Under the pieces are notes generated by a model. The model was not told the DNA's origin and searched no databases. It saw only the letters and a program-made list of their open reading frames with translations. From assembly GCF_023502425.1 (NCBI RefSeq), contig NZ_JAMFMA010000003.1, forward strand, positions 186,001 to 250,000: a DNA stretch of 64,000 nt. The letters run 5' to 3'. Both the position numbers and the translations under genes were made by a program. This DNA is from Flagellimonas spongiicola (GTDB lineage: Bacteria > Bacteroidota > Bacteroidia > Flavobacteriales > Flavobacteriaceae). Shown here in pieces: positions 16,211 to 25,412 of the stretch (position 1 is its first letter; every line of letters starts with the position of its first letter).

Positions 16211-16330
16211 TTTATGTACTTAGTTTACGTTCCGTTGTAGTAGCAATGACCTGGTGGTTGCATTACTGCGCGCCCTGACCATTTAGATGCTAAACTAAAT
16301 TCCAAAAAGTTCGTTTTTTTCCTTTTGGAA
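16211..16330 (-). promoter_or_regulatory. structured rpsB leader region
   Basis: Three hairpins can be drawn in the minus-strand RNA before rpsB: 16300-16309 with 16322-16330 (arms TTCCAAAAAG/CTTTTGGAA), 16281-16286 with 16295-16300 (ATTTAG/CTAAAT), and 16242-16248 with 16261-16267. The last contains a U-G pair that would be a mismatch on the + strand, so it suits minus-strand RNA. The first two share base 16300, so they partly compete. A leader bound by S2 is possible but unproven. No good promoter was found here. Confidence 0.35.
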
Positions 16331-16344
16331 CAACGACAACTTGG

Positions 16345-16378
16345 TTAAAAATATAACCCTGAAACAAATCAGGGTTTT
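16345..16378 (-). terminator. probable terminator after rpsI
   Basis: The stem pairs 16355-16362 (AACCCTGA) with 16369-16376 (TCAGGGTT) around a six-base loop. On the minus strand, the 3' side continues ATATTTTTAACC, a fair T-rich tract. It separates rplM-rpsI from rpsB. Confidence 0.6.
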
Positions 16379-16418
16379 CAATGAACTTATATAATGCGGT
16401 GCGTGGGCACCAAAAATA

Positions 16419-16805
16419 TTAACGTTTAGAGAACTGGAATTTCTTACGGGCTTTCTTCTGACCGAATTTCTTTCTTTCCACCATTCTTGGGTCTCTAGTC
16501 AATAGGCCTTCTGGTTTAAGAACAGTTCTATTTTCTTCGTTTATTTCGCACAATGCTCTAGAAAGTGCCAAACGAACAGCTTCTGCTTGTCCTGTGATAC
16601 CACCTCCGTAAACATTTACTTTTACATCGTAAGTATCTTCAGTTTCTGTTAAGGCAAAAGGTTGCTTTACCTTGTATTGCAATGGAGCAGTGGTAAAATA
16701 TTCCTTTAAATCTCTTTTGTTTATAGTGATGTTTCCTTTTCCTTCAGAAACATATACTCTTGCTACAGCAGTTTTTCTTCTACCAATTTTGTGAACCACT
16801 TCCAT
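16419..16805 (-). CDS. rpsI: 30S ribosomal protein S9
   Basis: A 128-residue S9 of the 30S head. The N-terminal IGRRKTAVARVYV and glycine-rich NVYGGGITGQAEAVRLALSR are present, and the basic tail ends QFSKR, the part that reaches the P-site tRNA. Its start codon shares one base with the rplM stop (TAATG), indicating coupled translation. Confidence 0.98.
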   Translation of the reverse strand: MEVVHKIGRRKTAVARVYVSEGKGNITINKRDLKEYFTTAPLQYKVKQPFALTETEDTYDVKVNVYGGGITGQAEAVRLALSRALCEINEENRTVLKPEGLLTRDPRMVERKKFGQKKARKKFQFSKR

Positions 16806-17260
16806 TATTTGTAGTCGTTTAGGTTAATTGCCTTTGGTTTCTGTGCTTCTTGGTTATGCTCAGTACCAGCATAAACCTTTAGGTTTCTAAACAAATCTGC
16901 TCCCAGTCTGTTTTTAGGTAGCATACCCTTAATGGATTTTTCAACAATCCTTTCTGGGTGTTTATCCAATAATTCTTTTGCGGTAGTGGAACGCTGACCT
17001 CCAGGATACCCAGTATATCTAAGGTACTCTTTGTCTTCCCACTTATTTCCACTCAACTTGATTTTCTCTGCGTTGATCACAATTACATTATCTCCACAAT
17101 CCACATGAGGAGTGAAATTTGGCTTGTGTTTCCCTCTTAGCAACTTGGCTACTTTGGATGCCAATCTTCCTAATGTTTCTCCTTCAGCATCAACCAATAA
17201 CCATTGTTTGTCAACTGTTGATTTATTGGCAGAAATAGTCTTATAACTTAATGTGTCCAC
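16805..17260 (-). CDS. rplM: 50S ribosomal protein L13
   Basis: A 151-residue L13, an early-assembling 50S protein. Typical segments are [21 protein letters not shown], split here as residues 19-29 and 30-39, and [20 protein letters not shown]. First gene of the rplM-rpsI pair, with a good Bacteroidetes-type promoter just upstream and a small hairpin in the leader (CCCG/CGGG, 17290-17302). Confidence 0.98.
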   Translation of the reverse strand: MDTLSYKTISANKSTVDKQWLLVDAEGETLGRLASKVAKLLRGKHKPNFTPHVDCGDNVIVINAEKIKLSGNKWEDKEYLRYTGYPGGQRSTTAKELLDKHPERIVEKSIKGMLPKNRLGADLFRNLKVYAGTEHNQEAQKPKAINLNDYK

Positions 17261-17305
17261 TTCTAGAATATTATTGATTTAAAAACCTATCCCGAATAAC
17301 GGGCT

Positions 17306-17336
17306 GCAAATGTACAATTATTAGATTGAATTACAA
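17306..17336 (-). promoter_or_regulatory. promoter of rplM-rpsI
   Basis: Minus strand reads TTTG (17336-17333), 19 bases, then TACATTTG (17313-17306), an excellent match to the Bacteroidetes TTG-N17-19-TAnnTTTG promoter. Transcription would start near 17299, leaving a leader of about 40 bases that holds the CCCG/CGGG hairpin at 17290-17302. The rest of the 250-base gap toward the next gene (17337-17510) shows only a short repeat (CTGTTAAAAACAG) and a TATAAT at 17411, neither convincing. Confidence 0.75.
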
Positions 17337-17510
17337 ATGGTTGATTGGGAATATTTTTGACTTTTTCCCAAAGGCAGCCAATTGAATCTAAAGCAGGTGC
17401 AAAACTATGCTATAATTCTGTTAAAAACAGGGTAAAAATTAATAGAGGGTGTAACTGTTGACTAATTTATGGGTCTTTAAGACAGCTATTCAATCAAAAA
17501 ACGCTCTATC

Positions 17511-20162
17511 GTGTCAAGACTAATCATCTTATCCACATTACTATTTCTATATTTTAATGTGCAGGCCCAAGATTCCACCTTGGTCGTTCCCAAAAAGATA
17601 TATGTAACCGCTCCTATTGGTGAAGAAGCACCACCAAATATTGATGGACTTTTGAATGATTCCGCATGGAACCTTGTGGAATGGGCTGGTGACTATATCG
17701 AATTTATCCCAGATGAGAACACTGAGCCCACCGATCAGACGAGATTCAAAATTGTTTACGATAGCAAGTTCCTATATATAGGTGTCCGGTGTTATGATTC
17801 TGAACCGGATAAAATTGTAAAACGAATGTCAAGACGTGATGGCTTTGAAGGAGATTTTATTGAATTCAACATTGATAGCTACCACGATAAACGAACCGCA
17901 TTTTCATTTACTACAAGTGTATCTGGCGTAAAAGGAGATGAATTTGTTTCTAATAACGGGACCAATTGGGATGAAAGTTGGAACCCTATTTGGTATACGA
18001 AGACCAACATTGATGAAGAAGGATGGACAGCGGAATTCAAAATACCCTTGAGTCAATTGAAATTTGGATCCTCCGAAAACCAAGTGTGGGGCCTTCAAAG
18101 TACCCGACGGATATTTAGAGCGGAAGAACGTTCTGTTTGGCAGCGGAAACCAATAGATCAACCGGGATGGGTAAGTGAATTTGGAGAGCTCCACGGATTA
18201 AAAAATATTGAACCGCAAAAGCAGTTGGAGATTCAGCCATATACTGTAACCAGCGGGGAAACTTATGAGGCGGAAGAGGGAAACCCATTTCGTGATGGAA
18301 ATGAAAGTGAGCTCACCGTTGGACTTGATGCCAAAATTGGTGTTACCAATGATTTAACTTTAGATCTCACGGTGAATCCGGATTTTGGTCAGGTGGAGGC
18401 TGATCCATCTGCAATAGCGTTAGATGGATTTCAAATCTTCTTTCGGGAGCAACGGCCATTTTTTGTGGAGAACAAGAACATATTCGACTTCAGGGTATCT
18501 GAATCTGAAGCCGGGAATACCTTCGGATTTGATAATGTTTTCTATTCAAGAAGAATAGGAAGAAGCCCACAGGGTTCTGTTGATGCCGGAGATACAGAAT
18601 TTGTGGATCAGCCAGATAACACACCTATAATAGGTGCCGCTAAATTCAGTGGAAAAACCAAGGATGGATGGGCCATTGGTGCTTTGGAAAGTGTAACGGC
18701 AAGACGATATGCAACCATAAGAAACGGCGTAGGGGAGGAACGTAGGCAAATTGTGGAACCATTGACCAATTATTTCGTAGGGAGGTTGCAAAAAGACTTC
18801 AATGACAGGAATTCCTATATCGGAGGAATATTTACAGGAACCAACAGAGATGATCTTATTGACGAGTTGGATTTTTTACATAAATCTGCATTTACCGGAG
18901 GATTGGATTTCAAACATCAATGGCATAACAGAGACTGGTATGTTGAAGGAAACTTTATTGTAAGTCATGTAAAAGGGAGTGCCGAGGCAATTCAGAATAC
19001 CCAAGAATCCATAACACACTTATTTCAGCGCGTTGGTGCGGACCACGTAACTGTTGATGAAAACAGAACCGCATTGACGGGTACGGGTGGGAACATCCAA
19101 ATTGGCAAGATTGGAAATGGGCATTGGCGATTTGAATCAGGTGGTACTTGGAGATCACCGGAATTGGAATTGAACGATCTCGGTTTTCAGAGACAATCCG
19201 ATGATATAAGGCACTATACTTGGGTAGGTTATCAAACCTTAAAGCCTGACAGTACATTTAGAAGGGTGGGGATAAACTATAATCATTGGGCTGCATTCGA
19301 TTTTGGCGGTAACCATAATTATCTTCAGTTCAATACCAACAGTTGGCAGAACTGGAAAAACAACTGGTTCACTAATGTAGGTTTTAATTTTGCACCGGTG
19401 GATTACGATAATTTTGCATTGCGCGGAGGGCCCCGACTAAGACAATCCCAATGGGTTAGTTTTTGGAATAGTATTAACACCGATAATAGGAAAAAAGTGC
19501 GATTTAGCTTTTTCCAGAATGGTAGAAGAGCTGTGGACAATTCCTTCCGCTTCTACTCCGTGGAAACCGGACTTACATACCAGCCGATCAATGCGCTGCG
19601 GATATCCGCCTCTCCATCGTTACGTATTAATAACAATAAACTGCAGTACATAGACAATATAGATGACGTTAATGGCTCGGTCAGATACTTAAATGGTGAA
19701 ATCAATCAACGTACACTGAGCATGTCTTTTCGATTGAATTATAACATTAACCCTAACCTGACCATCCAGTATTGGGGACAACCATTCATTTCTCGAGGAC
19801 GCTATTCTAATTTTAAGCACGTTACAAGTCCAGAGGCAAAATACTTTGAAGATCGTTTTATGGCATATACCGGAGATCAATTGAGTTTTTCTGATGAGAC
19901 CTTTTCTGTGGATGAGAATTTGGATGGCAACACGGATTTCACTTTTGATGATCCCGACTTTTCCTTTGTGCAATTTCGCTCTAATCTGGTTGTGCGATGG
20001 GAATATGTACCTGGCTCTGAAATATTTCTAGTGTGGTCCCAGGATGTTTCGCAATCCGGTGATCCAACGCAGGGATTACTGCCTAGTTTGGGGGATAACA
20101 TCTTTGGACAAAAGCCTCAAAACATCTTTTTGCTCAAAGCCACCTATAGATTTGTCCTTTAA
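17511..20162 (+). CDS. DUF5916 outer-membrane protein with CBM9-like N-terminal domain
   Basis: An 883-residue exported protein starting at a GTG. The signal peptide (about 1-19, ending NVQAQ) is followed by a CBM9-like beta-sandwich (about 30-230; IDGLLNDSAWN, FLYIGVRCYD, WTAEFKIPLSQLKF) and a DUF5916 C-terminal region with many amphipathic strands ending in a terminal aromatic strand (LLKATYRFVL), consistent with an outer-membrane barrel. CBM9-like modules bind sugars in other proteins, but members of this Bacteroidota group have no settled role; transport or envelope binding of carbohydrate is a guess. It stands alone between rplM and a lipoprotein gene. Confidence 0.8.
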   Translation: MSRLIILSTLLFLYFNVQAQDSTLVVPKKIYVTAPIGEEAPPNIDGLLNDSAWNLVEWAGDYIEFIPDENTEPTDQTRFKIVYDSKFLYIGVRCYDSEPDKIVKRMSRRDGFEGDFIEFNIDSYHDKRTAFSFTTSVSGVKGDEFVSNNGTNWDESWNPIWYTKTNIDEEGWTAEFKIPLSQLKFGSSENQVWGLQSTRRIFRAEERSVWQRKPIDQPGWVSEFGELHGLKNIEPQKQLEIQPYTVTSGETYEAEEGNPFRDGNESELTVGLDAKIGVTNDLTLDLTVNPDFGQVEADPSAIALDGFQIFFREQRPFFVENKNIFDFRVSESEAGNTFGFDNVFYSRRIGRSPQGSVDAGDTEFVDQPDNTPIIGAAKFSGKTKDGWAIGALESVTARRYATIRNGVGEERRQIVEPLTNYFVGRLQKDFNDRNSYIGGIFTGTNRDDLIDELDFLHKSAFTGGLDFKHQWHNRDWYVEGNFIVSHVKGSAEAIQNTQESITHLFQRVGADHVTVDENRTALTGTGGNIQIGKIGNGHWRFESGGTWRSPELELNDLGFQRQSDDIRHYTWVGYQTLKPDSTFRRVGINYNHWAAFDFGGNHNYLQFNTNSWQNWKNNWFTNVGFNFAPVDYDNFALRGGPRLRQSQWVSFWNSINTDNRKKVRFSFFQNGRRAVDNSFRFYSVETGLTYQPINALRISASPSLRINNNKLQYIDNIDDVNGSVRYLNGEINQRTLSMSFRLNYNINPNLTIQYWGQPFISRGRYSNFKHVTSPEAKYFEDRFMAYTGDQLSFSDETFSVDENLDGNTDFTFDDPDFSFVQFRSNLVVRWEYVPGSEIFLVWSQDVSQSGDPTQGLLPSLGDNIFGQKPQNIFLLKATYRFVL

Positions 20163-20243
20163 ATTGCCGTTTTTCTTTGGTCTGAGAGGTACTTTTTAGC
20201 GCCATTTTGCGTTATCTCGATAATAACCCCACAAACTAAAGAC

Positions 20244-20861
20244 ATGAAAAAGAGTATACTACTGTTATTACTGACAGGATTTTTTGTGATTTCCTGTTCT
20301 ACTGACAGTATTGAACAATCTGGTGCTAATACCGATATGGAACAAGGCTCTGATGACGATTCCAATGGTGATGCAGGAGATGGTTCTAATTCTGATGATG
20401 GTTCGGGAGACGGAAATGAAGGTCAAGGTCAGGATATAATGGACAGCGAATTGGTCGGTGTTTGGTTAATGACCGATCTACGTTTTGATGAATCCTTGAA
20501 CAATGACCAATTAGAGTTTGCCAAGCAAATCTTGGATTACCTTAATGCCAACGGTTGTGATTTAGTGGTGTTGACCTTTAATGAGGATGGCACTGCTACT
20601 TCTGCGGATAAAATAGATTTGTTGTCGATCAATGTAGGTGTAGGTGGATTGGAGATTCCTTGTCCTGCGGAAAGTGATATGGAATCCAGCACATGGAGTT
20701 TAGATGGCGATCAATTGACCTTGGTCACAGCTGACATGGAAGAGACTACAATTACAATTACCTTGGAAGATGAAAATACATTGGTTATTGACGGAGCGGA
20801 TATTGACCCGAACAATTACCAAGGCGCAGAAGCGGTTTTCACTAAACAGGTTGAAGAATAA
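20244..20861 (+). CDS. lipoprotein with lipocalin-like domain
   Basis: A 205-residue lipoprotein. The signal ends in FVISC with the lipobox cysteine at residue 18, so it is lipid-anchored; the residues after it do not reveal surface or periplasmic localisation. A flexible Asp/Gly/Ser-rich spacer (about 33-63) leads to a compact beta domain (LVGVWLMTDLRF, VVLTFNEDGTATS, STWSLDGDQLTL) of the lipocalin-like type common in Bacteroidetes lipoproteins. It contains C100 and C129 (approximate) that could form a disulfide. Ligand and role are unknown. Confidence 0.7.
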   Translation: MKKSILLLLLTGFFVISCSTDSIEQSGANTDMEQGSDDDSNGDAGDGSNSDDGSGDGNEGQGQDIMDSELVGVWLMTDLRFDESLNNDQLEFAKQILDYLNANGCDLVVLTFNEDGTATSADKIDLLSINVGVGGLEIPCPAESDMESSTWSLDGDQLTLVTADMEETTITITLEDENTLVIDGADIDPNNYQGAEAVFTKQVEE

Positions 20862-20878
20862 GAAAAACCCTTAAGCAT

Positions 20879-20913
20879 AAAAAAAGCCCCAAAATTAACT
20901 TTGGGGCTTTATT
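20879..20913. terminator. bidirectional terminator overlapping the aminotransferase 3' end
   Basis: The stem pairs 20882-20893 (AAAAGCCCCAAA) with 20900-20910 (TTTGGGGCTTT). On the minus strand the 3' arm runs into a seven-T tract, making a strong terminator whose first arm is the last codons of the aminotransferase (I-K-P-Q-S-stop). On the + strand it ends the lipoprotein transcript with a weaker T-run. Confidence 0.88.
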
Positions 20914-22001
20914 ATTTCAAGTGCTTTTACCAACGCCTGATTCGCTTCATTGTCACCAATGGTTATCCGGACTTTTCCAGGTGCACCAAATTGCGATACA
21001 GGCCGGACCATTATACCAAGTTCCATGATGCGTTCCGTGAATTCAAATTCAGGAATTGGGGGGTCAATTAAAAAGAAGTTGGCCTGAGTTGGCCAATAGG
21101 AAATTCCTAATCGGTCAAATTCTTGGGCTAGATATTCGCGGCCTTGGTTTACGGTTTTTACCGTTTCCTCAATAAAAACCTTGTCTTCTAATGCACCTAT
21201 TGCTCCTTCAATAGAAGTAAGTGGTAATAAAAAGGGTTTATGGATTTGCCTCAGATAGGTGGCGATGGTTTCTGTGGTATACCCATAACCTATACGTTGG
21301 CCGGCCAGTCCATAGGTTTTGGAAAAACTGTTGATTCCAATTACGTTTTGCCCATTTTTCACATAAGGTAGCGCAGAGGTATAATCCGGAGCATCCGTAA
21401 AGTGTCGGTAAACCTCATCAAAAACGACAAGAATAGTATCCGGAATTCGCGACAAAAACTCATCCACCTCAACTTTCGGAATATAAGTACCTGTTGGGTT
21501 ATTTGGACTGGTCAGAAATATGATTTTGGTCTTATCTGTAATGGAATTCAATATACCTTCCATATCCAATTTGTAATCAGGTTCCAAAAGAGGAACATCT
21601 ACCTGCTTGGCACCATACCAACCAGAAAAAACGGAATAAGGTAAAAAACAAGGATTGGAGAAAATGACCTCATCACCCTCGTTTATAAACGCCCGAAGAA
21701 GCATGTCAATGATTTCGGAACCACTGTTTCCGCAGATGAATTGGTTTTCGTCTAATTGGTTCTCGAAATCCTTGACCAAGGCGCGTCGTAATCTAATATC
21801 CGTTTGGTCTGGATAAACATGTACGTTTTCCGAAGCCTTTATCATAGCTTGTGTTGCCTTTGGGGATTGACCTAAAGGATTTTCATTAGATGAAAGCTTG
21901 TAGATTTTTTTACCAGGACTAACGGGGATGTTTTTACCACCTTCGTAAACTTTTTTAGGTTCCAGGTAAGACTTGAAAATAGAGGTTATTCCTGATTTCA
22001 T
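20895..22001 (-). CDS. PLP aminotransferase, probably aromatic amino acid type
   Basis: A fold-type I PLP enzyme of the HisC-like group, 368 residues from the ATG at 22001. It shows SSNENPLG (38-45), TSPNNPTG (164-171), the aspartate and tyrosine of FDEVYRH (194-200) and the PLP lysine K228 in SFSKTYGLAG. Sequence alone suggests histidinol-phosphate transaminase, but it is the last gene of the tyrosine catabolic operon and overlaps the flavin reductase stop (TGATG), with no his gene nearby. An aromatic aminotransferase feeding 4-hydroxyphenylpyruvate to HppD is therefore the better call (inference). Its coding end is one arm of the operon terminator. Confidence 0.85.
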   Translation of the reverse strand: MKSGITSIFKSYLEPKKVYEGGKNIPVSPGKKIYKLSSNENPLGQSPKATQAMIKASENVHVYPDQTDIRLRRALVKDFENQLDENQFICGNSGSEIIDMLLRAFINEGDEVIFSNPCFLPYSVFSGWYGAKQVDVPLLEPDYKLDMEGILNSITDKTKIIFLTSPNNPTGTYIPKVEVDEFLSRIPDTILVVFDEVYRHFTDAPDYTSALPYVKNGQNVIGINSFSKTYGLAGQRIGYGYTTETIATYLRQIHKPFLLPLTSIEGAIGALEDKVFIEETVKTVNQGREYLAQEFDRLGISYWPTQANFFLIDPPIPEFEFTERIMELGIMVRPVSQFGAPGKVRITIGDNEANQALVKALEIIKPQS

Positions 22002-22909
22002 CAATTGATTTTTTCAGCATGCATCAGAATGGAAATGGCTTTTACCGTTTCTCCAGATTCCAATATTTTCTGGGAGATCCAATGCAATTCTTCTTTTAGT
22101 TTGATAGGGTTTTCCTTTAATTTTTTATGAAGCATCACTACTTCATCATCTTCAGCGATAGCATTTACTTCAGAAGAAGAGGGTAATTTTTCCAGGTTCC
22201 CAAGTCTTCCTAGATTATTACCTGTTAAAATGGTACTGTTACGAATACCCTCTGGCAAGTTGTCTACACCAATCCCTTTGGTTTGAATGGGTTTTGGGAT
22301 TTCAAAAAGTGAATCTCCGCTGGCTCTGGTGTACCAACTACCACCCATGCGTCCTACCAAATCCAATTTAAGTGGGTCTAATTTTCCAGTGTCATTCAAG
22401 AATTTTTCTTGAATATGGATCAATTCCACTTTTGCTATAATTAGATTTCCAGCGCCAGGGGTATTGCCTAATTCGATGATTTTATCAACGGTACATTCAA
22501 AAGAAACCGGAGATTCCGCAACCCGCGGCGGTTTGACTTTTTCACTAGGAGCTGCCGTCAAACCAGATTTTACAAATTCATTGACATCTTTCTCATATGC
22601 TGTACTTGAGAGAGACATTTGTTCCACTATTGGAAAATCAACAATATTGATCACGACTTCGGGAACTTCCTTAGTATTCAAAAGGGAATGCTTCAACGTA
22701 TTACCTCTTCCTCTTGCAGGAGAAAACACCATGATGGGTGGATTGGAACTGAAGACATTGAAAAAACTGAACGGACTAAGGTTAATGTTCCCCTCTTTAT
22801 CTATGGTGCTAGCAAAACAAATTGGTCTCGGCGCTACAGCAGTAAGCAAATAGGAATGTAGTTCCGGTTGACTTATGGATGATGGGTCAATGGTCATGGT
22901 TGTGGACAT
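22001..22909 (-). CDS. flavin reductase-family FMN-binding protein
   Basis: A 302-residue member of the DIM6/NTAB flavin reductase group. The split-barrel FMN part covers about 1-210 (TAVAPRPICFAS, NLSPFSFFNVFS, PIMVFSP), followed by a helical C-terminal extension. Reductases of this group use NAD(P)H to supply reduced flavin. It lies in the middle of the tyrosine degradation operon between fahA and the aminotransferase, which has no known need for reduced flavin, so its task there is open. Confidence 0.82.
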   Translation of the reverse strand: MSTTMTIDPSSISQPELHSYLLTAVAPRPICFASTIDKEGNINLSPFSFFNVFSSNPPIMVFSPARGRGNTLKHSLLNTKEVPEVVINIVDFPIVEQMSLSSTAYEKDVNEFVKSGLTAAPSEKVKPPRVAESPVSFECTVDKIIELGNTPGAGNLIIAKVELIHIQEKFLNDTGKLDPLKLDLVGRMGGSWYTRASGDSLFEIPKPIQTKGIGVDNLPEGIRNSTILTGNNLGRLGNLEKLPSSSEVNAIAEDDEVVMLHKKLKENPIKLKEELHWISQKILESGETVKAISILMHAEKIN

Positions 22910-22939
22910 GGATTCGATTTATTAGCTACTAAGATAAAT

Positions 22940-24160
22940 CTATTTTGCTGGTAGTACTTTGGCTGAAACTTCACCAAAACCAACTCGTTTACCATCCTTT
23001 TCAGAATGCCCTCTAATGATTACCGTGTCGCCATCGTTAATGAATTTACGTTCCGAGCCGTCTTTCATTTTTAATGGTTTGGTCCCCATCCAAGCCAATT
23101 CCAACATCGAGCCGTAAGAGTTCTCATCTTTTCCTGAAATGGTTCCAGAACCGTAAAGATCACCTACATTGATGTTGCATCCGTTAACAGTATGATGGGC
23201 CAATTGTTGGGCCATATTCCAATACATGTATTTGAAATTGGAATTACAGACTACCTGTTCCTCGGCACCTTCAGGTTGAATACCAACCTGCAATTTTATA
23301 TCATAGTTTTTATTCCCTTCATACGCTAAATAGGGAAGAACCTTTGGTTCTTGTTTTGGTCCTGAAACTCGAAAAGGCTCCAATGCCTCCAGGGTAACTA
23401 TCCATGGTGAAATGTGTGATGCAAAATTCTTGGCCAAGAATGGGCCAAGGGGAACATATTCCCATTTTTGAATATCACGTGCAGACCAATCATTCAGCAA
23501 TACCATACCGAAAATGTAATCTTCTGCATCTTCTGTGGCTATGGATTCACCTAAATTGGTGTTTTTTCCTGTGATAAACCCCATTTCCAATTCAAAGTCC
23601 AAACGCTGACAAGGACCATAGATGGGTGCCTCAGCATCCTTCGGTAAGGTCTGTCCCTTTGGTCGGTGCATAGGTAAACCACTAGCAACAATAGAACTTG
23701 CTCTACCATGGTATCCAACAGGAATGTGCTTCCAATTGGGCATCAATGCATTTTCTGGACCACGGAACATGATTCCTACATTCGTCGCATGCTCAATACT
23801 AGAGTAAAAATCTGTGTAATCGCCTATATAAACAGGCATATGTATTTGTGCTTCGGATTGAAGTACGAATAATTCCGGCTTATCGGCCAACACGGAATTT
23901 TCGTCCTGTAACCAATGCTGGATATCCCTTCGGACCTTGTTGGTAATGGATTTTCCCAATGCGATAAAATCATTTAAGACCTCTTTTTCAAGAATAGCTG
24001 TGTTGAAGTCAAAAACATCCAATTCCGCAACAGCGGCTAAATCTAAAATATGTTCACCAATGGCAACACCAGCTCTTGGACTACGGTCTGCTGTAGAGAA
24101 AATCCCAAACGGGATGTTATGGATGGAAAAATCTGAATTTTCAGGTACGTTAATGATCAT
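22940..24160 (-). CDS. fahA: fumarylacetoacetase
   Basis: Last step of the homogentisate route: splits fumarylacetoacetate into fumarate and acetoacetate in the cytoplasm. The 406-residue length is near that of the classic enzyme (about 420). An N-terminal beta domain (about 1-115) is followed by the catalytic FAH domain with DYTDFYSSIEHATNVG (about 115-130, including the metal aspartate), DFELEMGFITG and a GSGTISGKDENSYGSMLEL segment. It lies 65 bases after hmgA and 30 before the flavin reductase gene, all on one strand. Confidence 0.95.
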   Translation of the reverse strand: MIINVPENSDFSIHNIPFGIFSTADRSPRAGVAIGEHILDLAAVAELDVFDFNTAILEKEVLNDFIALGKSITNKVRRDIQHWLQDENSVLADKPELFVLQSEAQIHMPVYIGDYTDFYSSIEHATNVGIMFRGPENALMPNWKHIPVGYHGRASSIVASGLPMHRPKGQTLPKDAEAPIYGPCQRLDFELEMGFITGKNTNLGESIATEDAEDYIFGMVLLNDWSARDIQKWEYVPLGPFLAKNFASHISPWIVTLEALEPFRVSGPKQEPKVLPYLAYEGNKNYDIKLQVGIQPEGAEEQVVCNSNFKYMYWNMAQQLAHHTVNGCNINVGDLYGSGTISGKDENSYGSMLELAWMGTKPLKMKDGSERKFINDGDTVIIRGHSEKDGKRVGFGEVSAKVLPAK

Positions 24161-24225
24161 AGTATATTATTGTGATTCCTATACCCAGGAATATTGAATT
24201 TATTTTAATGGTTTGATTTAAACTC

Positions 24226-25383
24226 TTATTCAACCCATGACTTATAATAGGTGCCATCATCTATTTTAAGTGCATTCTCAGTGACCTTTAGCGGTTTGAA
24301 GGTGTCTATCATTACCGCAAGCTCTTCTGTCCCTTTTTTGCCAATGCTACCTTCATAAGTGCCAGGATGTGGACCATGTGGGATTCCTGCAGGGTGCAAA
24401 GTAATATACCCTGGCCCGATACCGGTCCTGCTCATAAAATCCCCATCAACATAGTACAACACTTCATCAGAATCTATATTAGAGTGATTGTATGGTGCTG
24501 GAATTGCCTTTGGGTGATAATCATATAAGCGAGGGCAGAAAGAACAAACCACAAATGCTGAGGTTTCAAAAGTTTGATGCACCGGTGGTGGTTGATGGAC
24601 CCTTCCAGTAATGGGCTCAAAGTTATGGATGGAAAATCCGTAGGGGAAATTGTATCCATCCCAGCCAACAACATCAAAAGGGTGGGTACTATACACCAAG
24701 CTGTGCAACATTCCTTGCTTTTTGATTTTTAGGACAAACTCTCCCTTTTCATCATAGGTTTCCAAATCTTGGGGAAGTTTATAATCCCTTTCACAAAAGG
24801 GGGAATGTTCCAATAGTTGCCCAAACCAATTTCTGTAGCGTTTAGGAGTATAGATAGGGTGGAAGGATTCCGCATACAAAATGCGATTATCTTCCGTATC
24901 AAATTCAATTTGATAGATCATGCCCCTCGGAATGATTAAGTAATCCCCATATTCAAATGGAATGTTCCCCAAAAATGTACGAAGTGTCCCTGTACCCTTG
25001 TGGATGAACAAAAGTTCGTCTGCATCCGAATTTTTATAAAAATATGCGGTCAAGGATTTTTTTGGCGCAGCAAGACCAACATGTACATCACTGTTTACCA
25101 GCATTGGTTCTCTTGCCTCGAGAAAATCATCTTTAGGTGTAACATCAAAACCAATCAATTTTCGAGATGTGATGTTCCTATCCACTGCGATTTTAGGGTT
25201 CACATCTATCGCTTCCCCAATTGCAGATACTTGGGTAGGTCTGTGATGATGATAAATCAATGATGACATCCCATCAAAACCAATGGTTCCGAACAACTGT
25301 TCATAATACAGATTGCCATTTGGCTTTGTAAACTGGGTATGCCTTTTCTGTGGAATTTCGCCAAGCTTGTGATATATAGGCAT
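24226..25383 (-). CDS. hmgA: homogentisate 1,2-dioxygenase
   Basis: Opens the ring of homogentisate to give maleylacetoacetate using Fe(II) and oxygen. The cupin-type product is 385 residues from the ATG at 25383 (MPIYHKLGEIPQKRH), the usual start; a GTG at 25413 lies in an upstream hairpin and is rejected. The iron-site region is visible in PAPYNHSNIDSDEVLYYVDG and HPAGIPHGPHPG. It is shorter than the eukaryotic enzyme (about 445), as usual for this bacterial branch. A maleylacetoacetate isomerase gene is not present in the window, so that step must be encoded elsewhere or be dispensable. Confidence 0.94.
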   Translation of the reverse strand: MPIYHKLGEIPQKRHTQFTKPNGNLYYEQLFGTIGFDGMSSLIYHHHRPTQVSAIGEAIDVNPKIAVDRNITSRKLIGFDVTPKDDFLEAREPMLVNSDVHVGLAAPKKSLTAYFYKNSDADELLFIHKGTGTLRTFLGNIPFEYGDYLIIPRGMIYQIEFDTEDNRILYAESFHPIYTPKRYRNWFGQLLEHSPFCERDYKLPQDLETYDEKGEFVLKIKKQGMLHSLVYSTHPFDVVGWDGYNFPYGFSIHNFEPITGRVHQPPPVHQTFETSAFVVCSFCPRLYDYHPKAIPAPYNHSNIDSDEVLYYVDGDFMSRTGIGPGYITLHPAGIPHGPHPGTYEGSIGKKGTEELAVMIDTFKPLKVTENALKIDDGTYYKSWVE

Positions 25384-25412
25384 ATGAAGATTGTTAAATG
25401 TTGAGTAAATCA

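Noticed and set aside
16411..16418. Minus-strand TATTTTTG as a promoter for rpsB
   Set aside because: It has no TTG at the right spacing and lies upstream of the probable rpsI terminator, so it would be cut off from rpsB.
17411..17416. TATAAT upstream of the DUF5916 gene
   Set aside because: The Bacteroidetes sigma factor uses TAnnTTTG; a lone TATAAT in AT-rich DNA is expected by chance.
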